Notes: generated by a model not told the origin, from the sequence alone. A stretch of DNA of 64,000 nucleotides from Cladobotryum mycophilum (GCA_036429605.1 CM071590.1:5518001-5582000); one strand, 5' to 3'. Shown: positions 47,701 through 58,485, numbered from the stretch's first letter. Program-made: numbers and translations.

Positions 47701-49359
47701 GCGCCGAGTATCTTCATCATTCCCCGGTGAGCTATAAAAAATAAATAAAAAAAATAAAAAAAAACCCCCGGAAATGCCTACGAGACTCGGAGATGCCGAT
47801 GCGATGAGAAAAAGCAAACAACTTCACCAGAAGAACGCCCGGGATAAATGAGTTACAGCAGCAAGCGGCCAGATATCAAGGCCTGCGAGTCAGCATTTGC
47901 CGTGATTCCGCAGATTGCTGAGTCGACGTGTCGAGGCAATAAGCGAGACTTCATCCAATAAACGAGCCCTGAGATATTAACAAATATGATCCTGCAGGCA
48001 AGTTTGCGACTGAAAATTTTAAGTGTGTGTGGATATCGACCATCACCCTACCCAATGCTTCCTTTTCTTTTCCGCGAGGCTGTGGCTGTTTGCTTGCATA
48101 AGTAGTAAGTCGAGGGAGAATGACAAGAGCGCCACAGCAGAGAAATGGATACCGGGTCCCCCTTGCACGGGTTGAAGACGGTTCATGTTGTCTCAACTGT
48201 GGGTCTCAAATCATAGAACTCACGAATAGCAACGAGCAGTGGCGGTGGCATGGCTAATGGGAGAACCAGGGCTTGTCCAAAAGGATTCGTTGGTTGGTAG
48301 CACAAACGCGGAATAATTGGGCGAGCAAAAGGGGAGGAACCCAAGGGCTGTAGCGAAAGGAAAAATGTCAATCACAAGGGTGATGGCTTGGAAGAACGCC
48401 CGGCAGACGCAGATGCTTAGCTGAGAGAATGCCCCCAAGTGCGGGATCTAAAGAGGGCGAAAGCGCAAACATGAAGATGAAGTCGGATGGATCTGAGATC
48501 GCCAACCCTTATCTGATCTTTCCCCCATCTCTCATCCTAAACAGGCAATAACAGCTAGACTAAAGATTTTACGATTAGCTTCACCAATAAGCGGGCAGTC
48601 CCGTTAGTGCCCATCTACGCATTGTCTCTTTATACTCATCTGGACGTTCCTTTGATGAGCCTCACTCAAGCAAAGACGCAATGTGTCGCCCATTCTCCGT
48701 CCCTCTCATGCCGTATCTTGTAGTAACCACACCTATATAGAACAAAAGGGCACGTCCCATTAATTGGCGTCGTGTTTGCTACGAATCCTATCCACGTTTA
48801 GGTGCATGCAATAGCCCTGGGCCGCCTACTGTTCTTTCCGGACATGCCCGGTCCCTCACGCTGTGCAACACACAGCATCCAGCTCCTGGAAGAGTTTGTT
48901 GCTACGGCCGGTGGACGCATCCGCCAACATTAGAGGGACGCACTCTGGATTTAGGGCCAGCCGCGGAAAAGTGAACATCTTTGCTGTAAGCAGGATCATA
49001 CCGCCTTGGAAACCTCTTCGCCATCTCATCTATATTGGAAACACAAACATATCCAGCAAGCGAGCGTGCATATCATCCATGCTTCTAATCCACACCTACT
49101 ATCTCTGTATCATGCTCATTGGGTTCCCAAGCCTCACAGATTGTGGTGTTTCCCGAATATTCGGTCACGGCTGAGATACCTTTGCATATGTAGTTGACTG
49201 ATAATGTGATCAACGTCGCTATACAACATGGAGAATATATATGAGAGCATCGTAGCCATGAGATCCCAATTATACAGACTAGACTCATTTGCACACATCC
49301 ATTCATTTATGAACCTGCTGTACTGGTCCCTTCCACAACTTTTTCTCGGCCAATCCCCC
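44762..49359. other. Gene-poor region
   Basis: About 4.6 kb with no confirmed gene. Two nearby plus-strand frames, 45352-45573 (73 codons) and 45664-45891 (75 codons), could be exons of a small gene divergent from the chitinase, but no splice pair joins them convincingly and neither is recognisable. A 140-codon minus-strand frame (47451-47029) is also unrecognised. Confidence 0.45.
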
Positions 49360-50060
49360 CCGCGCGCCCAGTCGACACCCTCTCGACATCCTCCCACTCA
49401 GTCAATATCTCCTCTTTCAATACCCCCTCCTCCAATCAACATATTCTTGGTTGATGCCCTCTTGACCAACATTGTGTTAGTCAACAGCCCTCTCGCCGTT
49501 CAACACCCTCTCGAAATCCCCTCCCTCAACGGGTATCCTCTCACTCAATCGACACATCTCACTCGAGTAACATCCTCCCAACCAATACTCCCTCTCCCTA
49601 GTCGGCATCTTCCACTTATCCAACACCCTCTCGACGCCCTATCACCTAGTCGATATCCCCTCATTCATCAACATCCTCGTGGTTGATACCCTCTTGACCA
49701 ACGCCCTATCGGTCAACATCATTCAAGATTCTCTCGAAATCCCCTCACTCAGCGGACATCCTCTCAATCAATACTCCCTATACCTAGTCATCATCCTCCT
49801 ATTCATCCAATACACTCTCGACGTCCTCTCACTCAGTCGATATCCGCTTTTTCAATCCACATCTTCTTAGTTGACGCCCTATTGATCAACGCTCTGTTAG
49901 TCAACACTCTTTCACTCATTCAACATCCTCTCGAAACCCCCTCGCTCAGTGAACAGCCTCTCACTCGATCAACATCTTCTCAATTATAACCCCTCTACCC
50001 AGTCCATATCCCCTCGCTTAGTCAATATTCTCTTGAATTCCTCCCCGATCAAATGTCCTC
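49360..50060 (+). repeat. Pyrimidine-rich degenerate tandem repeat array
   Basis: The plus strand is built from variants of short phrases such as CACCCTCTCGACATCCTC, CACTCAGTCAATATC and TCAACATCCTCTC. A larger period is visible: the phrase GGTTGATGCCCTCTTGACC recurs near 49449, 49680 and, altered (AGTTGACGCCCTATTGATC), near 49869. This suggests three diverged copies of a unit of about 190-230 bp. Guanine is scarce on the plus strand throughout. The array stops just before the start codon of the membrane protein gene. A 152-codon frame through it is low-complexity and not called. Confidence 0.7.
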
Positions 50061-50073
50061 TTAATTGTTTGAC

Positions 50074-52154
50074 ATGAATTCGACTATGTGGAACGGGACT
50101 ACCGGTGGGATTGGTCCGAATGAAACGTGCAACTACACAGCAGCGTTCAAGTTAGGAAATCCCAACAACGACGTTGAAGGACTGGGCGTCCTAATCAACA
50201 GTTTTGGTACCGCTGGTATAGCTCTCTTGGTACTCATTTCCGCCAACTTCACGGTGAAGAATAACAGGCAGAACCCCGTCGATGCCAAAGTGCAAGAAAT
50301 TATCGATCCAATAAGACGGGGTCTTACGAAACGGCTTGATAAGCTTAGGGGTTGGGTTTTATCTCTGATAAAGAATGAAACTTCACCTGTACCCAATAGC
50401 AGCAGTGCCACTGGCGGCCGCGCATATTACATTGGCATAAAGTCCCTGCGACTCATAGGTCCCATCCAGACCGTCTTTGCATACTCGATGCTCATAGCTT
50501 TCCTCACGGCGAAGGAAAACCTGAATACCTCGCAGCTGAAAATTATGGTTTATGTAACGCTAGCCAACTACATAACAAATGTCGCCAGCATCGTAAGCCT
50601 TTCCAAACTGGAAAGTGTCGACCGCGCGGAGTATCTTTTTCGATACTTTGGCCTAGCAGGCCTCACTGGTCTACAAATTACGGGGATCATCAAAGCAATC
50701 GAGGACTCCCTTACTGTCAAACCAACTCTATCACTCATATGCAGTGTCTACTACGATACCTACGCTTTATCTACGAATGAGGGTGTATTTTGGATCGTTC
50801 TAATCAGCTTCCTCTTCCTCTTTCTAGCCCTCAAGAATATGCGCATCGTGGTGGCGGCCGGCAACAAAATCTACAAATTCGTCAGCAATCAAACGCGAGA
50901 AAGACGTCGCAGTCTGTTACAACAATCTAGATCAGTAAAATGGTATCGTCGTGTGTTCGGATTATTGTTTCTACAGCCCTTGAACTTGGCCCAGATGTTT
51001 TTCAGCATCATAAGCTCAAACTCCATTGTGGTATGCGAAGACCTTGGGACATTTTGACTTGCATATACTAACAATAAGGTGCTAGATCCTGTTGATTACA
51101 AAGGCGTTTCTCTGGTTAACCATTCAAACTGCACTCCTTCGTTCAAATCGAGCCGATTGGGGAATTGGCCAAGCCACCCCTACAGTTGGTGTTGTACTCA
51201 TAGCACTTCAACTGATTGGGGTGGTTGTGTTCTGTAAGCCACAAAGTCCCAATAGGTCTTCTGACAAACGCTGACAATAGAACGTTAGGCTTCTTGACAG
51301 ACCCTCCGGCTACATCGCAACCAGATACCAACATACCAAACGAGACGCAATTGACGCAACAAACCGCCATCACATCGCCACCAGAAGCAAACGAAGCAAC
51401 CGACGTACTGGCCGAGCAACAAAACGCCATCGCGTCATCACCAGAGACACTTGAAGCAGGCGGCTTACCCGTTGAACACCTCCGCATCCACAATCAGGAT
51501 CGAACCCCAAGCTACAAACCTCGTTGGTGTCTGGGACTTGTTTTTGTCGTTGCGGCGGAGAGTATCACTTCCATTGCTGCTCTTTCCCTAGACAGTTCAC
51601 GCCAGACGGGCAATAGTGGAGTATGGTTTCACCCAAATGTCTACAACGCAAGCAATATGGGAGCCCATCAGCTTTTCATCCTCATAGCCTACCTGCTGCT
51701 GTCAGATGCACTGGAGTACCTTTATCGCGGCACATTCTGGGACCGGTTATCACAGACTTGTGTTCACTATTTGGACGTGTCGATCCGAGTGGCTCTATGC
51801 ATTGCAGTGCTTACACCAAATGTTCTTTCCATAATGATGTCAATGTCCGGTTGGGGTCCTTCCATTGATCAGTATGCCTTTGGTGCGCTGTTTGCTCTTT
51901 GCCCCATTCTCTGGGCTGTGGGAGGCATTCTCAATTACCTCGAGTGCATCAAAGAGGAGGAGACGGGGCTGGCTGAGTGTGAGGGCATTCAAATGCTGGA
52001 GCTCGTACGGATGATTGGGCGGGTCGAGGAGCAGATGAGTGAAAATAGCGGCGGGGGTCAAGATTCAAGCCAGATGCAGTTGCAGTTGAATCTGGGAGAC
52101 GGTGGATTTGCTCAAGAGTGTGAGTTAATTCTGCGGGGAATACATAGGGACTAA
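50074..52154 (+). CDS. Multi-pass membrane protein of unknown function
   Basis: Three exons (50074-51030, 51086-51233, 51289-52154) give 656 residues with no break. I count about eleven hydrophobic helices, for example LGVLINSFGTAGIALLVLIS, IGPIQTVFAYSMLIAFLTA, GVFWIVLISFLFLFLAL, GVVLIALQLIGVVVF, LGLVFVVAAESITSIAAL and GALFALCPILWAVGGILNYL. The N-terminus carries possible glycosylation sites (NST, NGT, NET). A polar loop rich in Thr/Glu/Gln (residues about 345-400) separates two membrane halves. A C-terminal acidic, Gln-rich tail follows. I do not recognise the family. The frame is open upstream, but the first ATG is at 50074. Its promoter would have to lie in or before the repeat array. Confidence 0.75.
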
Positions 52155-52406
52155 GAAGAACTCTAAAGAAAAATAAAATGCAAGCGTTCATGGTATGAGG
52201 TGTACAGCACACACAAAACTTCGTATTCATATTGTTTAGCTAGTCTATCCAGTAAGTGAGGCGTCAGGCATCGCTAGGCGCTTTTTGAGTCTGCTTGTGC
52301 TCTAAAAACTAGGCACTAAAACTGCATTAAGTGAACTTTGTGCGCAATTGCCCATTTTGGTTGGTTGTTTCTCTCCAAGAGAAACGTCAGGGAGAAAGAC
52401 CCGAGT

Positions 52407-52646
52407 CTAGTGTTTGCAGTCTGACCTCGTGGTAGAAGTGATTTTTTTGCAGCATTTGTCGAAACCATGAAAACTGTTTTGAATATTAGTGGCAGGACAG
52501 TCATCACCCACAGGGTCTCCATTGTATTGGTTGCAACAATCTTCCGTTATGTCAAGCCTGTTGAACCCAAAACGGTCAATACATTTGCATGCATGACTTG
52601 CAGAGGCCGTTAAGACCGCAGTAAGAATTAGAGTAATAAGCTTCAT
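52407..52646 (-). CDS. Small secreted cysteine-rich protein, copy 1 (79 residues)
   Basis: An intron-less frame with a signal peptide (MKLITLILTAVLTASASHA) and a mature part of about 60 residues. It has eight Cys spaced C-x-C-x14-CC-x11-C-x14-CC-x10-C, suited to four disulfide bonds. It ends TRSDCKH. The same length and cysteine plan appear in the copy at 57256-57495 and in two decayed copies at 56532-56770 and 58245-58485. Small, Cys-rich and secreted is the usual profile of fungal effectors or antimicrobial peptides, but function is not shown by sequence. It lies at the left margin of the AT-rich island, about 140 bp from the outer pogo element. Confidence 0.78.
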   Translation of the reverse strand: MKLITLILTAVLTASASHACKCIDRFGFNRLDITEDCCNQYNGDPVGDDCPATNIQNSFHGFDKCCKKITSTTRSDCKH

Positions 52647-53642
52647 GGTAATGAGTAAAGAATGTGAAAGAAAGAAAAATTAATAAAATAAGAATAGAAT
52701 ATATATACATATGTATATATATACACCAATATATCTATTTGTTAGTTTGTTTTAAGATTAATTTAACTTTGGATTATTAAGTTAACGTATTCCATAAGCG
52801 AGTGTGCCACCCCTCACCACCTCGTGTAGAAAAAAACAAAGTCAGCTCTTAATACTTCTTAATTTATATTAAATATCTAGTTATTATAATAGTATTAAAA
52901 GAAAATAATTATATCTTTTACTTAATTATACTTTCTTATAGGTTCGTATATTATAGCCAGTCTTGCTACACTTGCTATAGCGCGAAGCCTTTGTATGAGC
53001 AGACCCTCTTTACCGCCCCTCCTGCTTAATTTACTCATTTATATCCCTTTAATCTAATTAATTGATTTTTTTAAACAGTAAGTATACCTTTAAGTTATAT
53101 ATAAGTTTTTTTTACTTTATAATACTTACTTAATGTTTTATTTACTATATAAAGTTTAAAGATCTTTTTATATAAAAGTATTACTTAATATATAATTACT
53201 ATTATACTTTTTATAAATTAATTAATTATAATTAATATTATAGTTAAAGAGTTATTTTAATAAACAAAAATATAATTTTTTATATACTTTAACTATAAGA
53301 TAATCTTATATATATTTTTTAGCGTTTTAGAGACCTAAGGCTATATAGGTTAAGATAGTGTTTTTAAAAGTATTAATATTTATAACTCTATATTAAGTAT
53401 TAAAAGAATACTCTATAGATTAAATAATAATAGACTAACTCCTTTAAAACCTCTTTTAATATTCTTCTCGTTAATCGTAATAAAAAATACTATATAAAAG
53501 GTATAAAAAAACTTAAGTTTATTAATATATATAATATATATATATATTAATTTCTTAATTTATTGATTATATACTTATTTTAATAGCTTAAAGTAATTAA
53601 TATCTAATAGCTAAAAAAATATAAAGAATAAAAAAATATATA

Positions 53643-55526
53643 ACGTAATCCATAAGCGAGTGGTACACACAAGCGAGTGGTACACCCTTAATAGCCATAT
53701 CTACCTCTATCACTATACATTAAATTCCTCTACCATCTATTATGGCAACACTTTCAAATGAGAATAGGATCTCTCTTGCCCTTCAATCTCTTCAAAAAGA
53801 CCCAAATTTAAGTCTTAGAGCTGTAGCAAAAATCTACAATGTTAGTTGTATGACTCTTAGTCGGCGTCGCGCTGGTACACCATCAAGATGCGATACAAGA
53901 GCCAATTCAATGAATCTTACAAAATCAGAAGAAGAGGCTATAGTTGAGCATATAATTGATCTATCTGCAAGATCATTTCCTCCTAGATTGCGTGGTGTTG
54001 AAGAAATGGCCAATCATCTACTGCGCGTACGCGACGCGCCACCAGTTGGCAAAAACTGGGCATCAAACTTCGTTAAACGCCAGCCAAAGCTCCGTACACG
54101 CTGGGCTCGCAAATACGACTATCAAAGAGCTCAATGTGAAGATCCAAAGCTTATAAGCAATTGGTTTGCACTTGTACGGAATATAAAGGCCAAATATGGG
54201 GTCCTTGATGATGATCTCTATAACTTTGATGAGACTGGCTTCATGATGGGTATTATCTTTCCAGGCATGGTGGTTACGACTTCAGAAGGCCTTAAAAAGA
54301 CGAAATTATCCCAGCCTGGCAATCGGGAGTGGGCAACTGTAATCCAAGGCGTCAATGCAATGGGCTGGGCAATACCACCACTCATTATCCTTGCTGCACA
54401 ATACCATCTTGAGAATTGGTATCGAGAGTGTAATCTTCCAGCAGATTGGCGTATTGCAACAACAGAGAATGGCTGGACTACCAATGAGGTTGGCTTAGAT
54501 TGGATTAAGCATTTTGATCGTCATACAGCTTCTCGTACAAAAGGGATCTATCGAATGCTTATCCTTGATGGCCACGAGAGCCACCACTCAACGGCATTTG
54601 AGCTCTATTGCAAGGAGCATAAGATTATTACAGTCTGTATGCCTCCGCATTCCTCGCATATCCTTCAGCCATTGGATGTTGGTTGTTTTGGGCCATTGAA
54701 GCAGGCATACGGTCGGCAAATTGAGAAGTTAATGCGTATGCATATTACGCACATCAGCAAGGTTGACTTCCTCTGTGCTTTTCATACGACATTCTTTGCT
54801 ACAATCAACGAGAAGAATATTACAGGAGGTTTTTCAGGAGCTGGTCTATTACCATTTAATCCACAGAGGGTTCTTTCGATGCTTGATATAGAATTACGAA
54901 CATTAACACCTCCAAAAACGCTGCCTAAGCCCGTACAGCCTTGGGTCTCAAAAACACCAAAAAACGCACACGAGGCTAACTCACAGTCAGAGCATATAAA
55001 GAATTGTATTGCCGCTCATCAAGATAGCTCTCCAACTTCAATGTTAAATGCGATTGACCAATTTACAAAGGGAGCAACGGCAATTATGCATCAAGTGGCA
55101 TTTTTACGCGAAGAGGTCTCTGAACTTCGTGCAGCAAATGAGGCATTAAGCAAGCGCCGCAGAGCAAAAAAACTCGCATACGACTTGGAGGCACATTTAC
55201 TATTCAAGAAGGAATAGATCAATTGGATCAAAGGGATATAAATGAGCAACTAGAGCAAGAGAGACGGCAAGGAGGGTCTGCTCGTACGAAAGCTCCGCGC
55301 TGTAGCAAGTGCAGCAAGACTGGCCATAATATACGAACCTGTAAAGAAATTTAAGAAGGTAAGAAAGGTACATCTTTATCTAATACTATTATAATAATTA
55401 TTTAATATATTTTTAATAGAAGGGCGTAGAAAAAAGCTACGAAGAGTTGGTTTTATTTTCTTCTAAATGGTGTACTAGGTGGGGTGCACCACTCGCTTGT
55501 GTGTACCACTCGCTTATGGATTACGT
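53643..55526 (+). mobile_element. Pogo/Fot1-type DNA transposon, apparently complete, 1884 bp
   Basis: Terminal inverted repeats of 45 bp at 53643-53687 and 55482-55526 match except for one base (GGTACACCC against GGTGCACCC). They begin ACGTAATCCATAAGCGAGTG and contain AAGCGAGTGGTAC twice. TA target duplications flank it (53641-53642 and 55527-55528). It carries one transposase gene and shows ordinary base composition, so it has escaped the RIP-like decay around it and is probably a recent arrival. It sits inside the older element at 52785-56521. Confidence 0.92.
53742..55354 (+). CDS. Pogo/Fot1-type DDE transposase, with one-base frameshift near the C-terminus
   Basis: The as-read frame ends at 55217 (491 codons). 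Order: an N-terminal helix-turn-helix (LSLRAVAKIYNVSCMTLSRRR), a second CENP-B/Tc5-like DNA-binding part (GKNWASNFVKRQPKLRTRW), and the DDE_1 catalytic core with YNFDETGF, LILDGHESHHS and HSSHILQPLDVGCFGPLK supplying the three acidic residues. A C-terminal tail follows. Adding one A to the A7 run at 55166-55172 continues the frame through TFTIQEGIDQLDQRD to a zinc knuckle (CSKCSKTGHNIRTC) and a stop at 55352-55354, total 537 residues, as in related fungal pogo transposases. The catalytic core is upstream of the break, so the shorter product might still act; this is inference. Confidence 0.9.
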
Positions 55527-56531
55527 TAAACTATAATAATCTTATACTTTTTATAATAAAACTTAAATACTATTAAATAATAGCTTTTATAACTATTAAG
55601 AATAAGCATTCGATAGATTCCTTTTGTATAAGAAACTATATAATAATTAAAATACTTAATCTAATTTAAGCTAATCTTATTAATAGTCTAGTTATTTTTT
55701 ATTATTATAATATATTAATCTACTAAAAGATTATATTTTTAATACTAATTCTTAAAATAATATTATATAATAAGAATAATAAATAATAGTATTATTTAAC
55801 TTATTCTATTAATACCTTAAATTATAGTTACCTATTCCTGATTATTAGGCTAGGATAATTTAACTTTTATATAGCCTTTTAAAGTTATAATTATTATATC
55901 TAAAAAAATAATACCTATTATAAAACTAATTTTATTAAAGTTATAAAGATTATTATTAAAAATCTTATATTTAGCCTTAATATTTTATATAAGTTTAAAC
56001 CAAACGCTAATAAGTATTAGGTTTTTGTATTTAGCTCTTTAATAATTATATTTATAAGCCTAGCGTATATAAAGCTTTAGTTAGCGTTTAACGAAATTTA
56101 ATGCCTAGTTTTTGCTAACTAGTAGTGTATTATATATGTATAGTAGATAATTAATTATTTTTTTAATATTATATAATCTAAAAGAAAATAATCGCATAAA
56201 TAGGTTAATTATATATTTAAGTATAACTTTTTCTTTTAATTCTATAAGATTCATTGAATTGGTTTTTGTATTGTATCGTAAAGGCTATCTAGCGCAACGC
56301 TGACTTAAAGTTATACGATTAATGTTATAGATTTTTTCTATAATTCTAAGACTTAAATCTAGGTCTTTTTTAAGAGCTTTAAGAGCTATAATAACTTTAC
56401 TTTTATACGAAGGTAATACTATTTAAGATTGTTAAGGAATTTAATATATTATGATAGAGGTAGATGTGGTGGTGGAGGGTAGCACACTCGCTTATATGGC
56501 ACACTCGCTTATAGAATACGTTAAATTATAT

Positions 56532-56770
56532 TTAATGTTTACAATCTGATTCTATTTAAGCTCCACGTTTACAACAATTATTAAACTCTTTTAGGCAATT
56601 ACTGATTGAATGTGCCTTATAATCCAAGCCATTAAGAGATCCCTTACGAACATTGCAGCATCCTATAGTTGCGTCAATTATATTCCCCTAGTAGTAATTA
56701 AAATACATTTACAAGCCTGGCTTAAATAAGCTATAAATATAATATTAATAATAAAATAAATATTTTTCAT
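56532..56770 (-). pseudogene. Decayed small secreted cysteine-rich protein gene, copy 2
   Basis: The minus strand starts MKNIYFIINIIF and keeps family blocks: SQACKC, then in another frame GCC, SISNCLKEFNNCCK and SDCKH with stop at 56532. The span is 239 bp, one short of the 240 bp of the intact copies. The missing base fits a C4 run at 56685-56688 (should be C5). A TAA inside the last block fits CAA with C changed to T. It lies 10 bp from the right end of the outer pogo element. Confidence 0.72.
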
Positions 56771-57255
56771 AGTAATAATAATAAATAGCAACTAAGCCTT
56801 TTAAATTATGTTAAATAGCTTATATAAGCTAAATAATAAAAATTTATTAAATAAATATAAAATTATTAAATAAATAAATAAATTACTAAATAATTATAAT
56901 AATTATTCAATTATTAGTTTATTCTTATTAAAATAAACCTTATATTTATTTAAATTATAATAAATCTAATTACTATATCTATTAATTTATAGAAGTTTTT
57001 TATATATTTAATTAGTTATTAATATAATTATTTATTATTAATAATTTAATACTGAAACTATAATATATTAAACCTATTGCTTAATTTATTATAAAGTAAG
57101 TAAAGGTAAATTATAAACACTTTGTTATAATATAATATATTTTTATATATTATATATACTTAACTAATATTTTAATTCTATTATGATTTTAATACTTTTA
57201 AATATAATCTTATATAAGTTATATAATATATATAAACTTTATTATATAAAATTAA

Positions 57256-57495
57256 TTAATAATGGCAGTCAGAATGTAATTCTGTTGCAGATTTACAGCA
57301 ATTATTAAATTCTCTCATATACTTCCGAAGTGAGTAAGCGTTACAATCATTCCCTATTAATTGTCCATGGTGAAGTCTACAACAGTCTCTAGTTGGAATA
57401 TAAACACTTTCCCCAGTAGAAACTCCAACACATTTGCAAGCGTTGCTAACTAAAGCAGTAAGTAAAGGTATAATAATAAAAATAAATCTTTTCAT
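57256..57495 (-). CDS. Small secreted cysteine-rich protein, copy 3 (79 residues)
   Basis: An intact intron-less frame inside the AT-rich island. Signal peptide MKRFIFIIIPLLTALVSNA; mature part with eight Cys spaced C-x-C-x15-CC-x11-C-x14-CC-x9-C, ending HSDCHY. Length equals copy 1 and the cysteine plan differs only by shifts of one residue, but most non-Cys positions differ, so the two have diverged a long time or fast. That this frame stays open while copies 2 and 4 and the transposon around it are decayed hints that it is kept by selection. Function unknown. Confidence 0.78.
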   Translation of the reverse strand: MKRFIFIIIPLLTALVSNACKCVGVSTGESVYIPTRDCCRLHHGQLIGNDCNAYSLRKYMREFNNCCKSATELHSDCHY

Positions 57496-58244
57496 AATTA
57501 ATATTTATAAGAATAATTATAGAGGAATTATATAAAATAAAGTTTTAAAAAACAGTTAAAGTATATAAGTAATAAAGTGTTTAAGTAGTGTTGAGTATGT
57601 GTGTATGTATATGTGTGTATTGTAGAATTTTGAAGAGTATTTGTATTTGTATATATTAATTGGAATACTAATAATAGTAGTAGTATTAAAATAAGCTAGT
57701 TAGTACCCTATTAATTAAGTCTTAAATAATAGGGAATAGTAAGTCTATCATTTCTATTGTTTTCTAGGCTATTTTAGTTTATTCTAGTAGGTTCTAGTAA
57801 TGAGCAATAGTCCTATTATTTCTTGTTCAATGGGCTGTTCTAGTTTGTTCTTTTACTTTCTATGCCTTATTTGTTTTGCCTGTATATGGCAGATAGGTTC
57901 TTACTTTTTAGTTAATTAGTTAGATTAAATGCAATATCTTATCTTAATCTATCTTTTTTTCTCTTAGCCTTAGTGACTAACTAGTCCTATGAGCCTAGTC
58001 TTATTGAGAGTTCGCTCTTTAGGGTACTTATTCCTCCCTGAGCTTCTAGAGGGACTGGCCGAGCCTTCTAGATCGAGTTAAGTGGCTTATGTGGGCTATT
58101 GCTAAGCTTGTTACTTATTGCCATAAGGAGTACTATATGCCTGAGAGGCCACTTCCTTTTAACAATAGTATAATATTTAGAAGAATTTATATGAGATACA
58201 TTTTATAACCTATTTTTTTTTGAAATAGTTGATTTAAGTTATAT

Positions 58245-58485
58245 TTAATGTTTACTATCTAATTGCATTTTAAATATAGCTTCACAACAATTATTAAATT
58301 CCTTTGTATTACTTCTAATAGAGTGTGCGTTGCAATCCAAGCCTATAAAATGTCCATGGCGGTAGTTATTATAACATTCCTTAGTAAGTAAAAGATAATT
58401 TTCCCCAGTAGCAGCTACAATACATTTATATGCTTAGCTCATAGAGACTAATAAATGTAAAAATAATAATTAACATTTTACCTTT
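58245..58485 (-). pseudogene. Decayed small secreted cysteine-rich protein gene, copy 4
   Basis: On the minus strand the blocks VSMS-stop-AYKC, ATGENY, KECYNNYRHGHFIGLDCNAHSI and KEFNNCCEAIF, ending DSKH, align with copies 1 and 3. Several Cys codons are lost to G-to-A type changes (Cys to Tyr in the CKC and CC motifs, Cys to Ser near the end). There is an in-frame TAA in the signal region, and a frame change and loss of a clear start. The pattern fits RIP-like mutation of a gene copy. Confidence 0.7.

Larger units (their letters stand above)
52785..56521 (-). mobile_element. RIP-decayed pogo/Fot1-type element, split by a younger insertion
   Basis: The left end ACGTATTCCATAAGCGAGTG and the right end (inverse ACGTATTCTATAAGCGAGTG) are flanked by TA (52783-52784 and 56522-56523). 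Read on the minus strand, the sequence near 56450 and below follows the first part of the inner transposase gene with many C-to-T changes, for example GATTTAAGTCTTAGAATTAT against AAATTTAAGTCTTAGAGCTGT. The stretch at 52890-53050 matches the inner element's zinc-knuckle end (GAGGGTCTGCTC...). Without the 1884-bp insertion and its TA duplication the element would be about 1851 bp, close to the inner one. No open frame survives. The right end carries the AAGCGAGTG repeat twice; the left end only once. Confidence 0.82.

Noticed and set aside
49228..49686. 152-codon plus-strand frame through the repeat array
   Set aside because: Leu/Pro/Ser-rich translation of a low-complexity repeat; frame openness follows from the repeat's lack of G.
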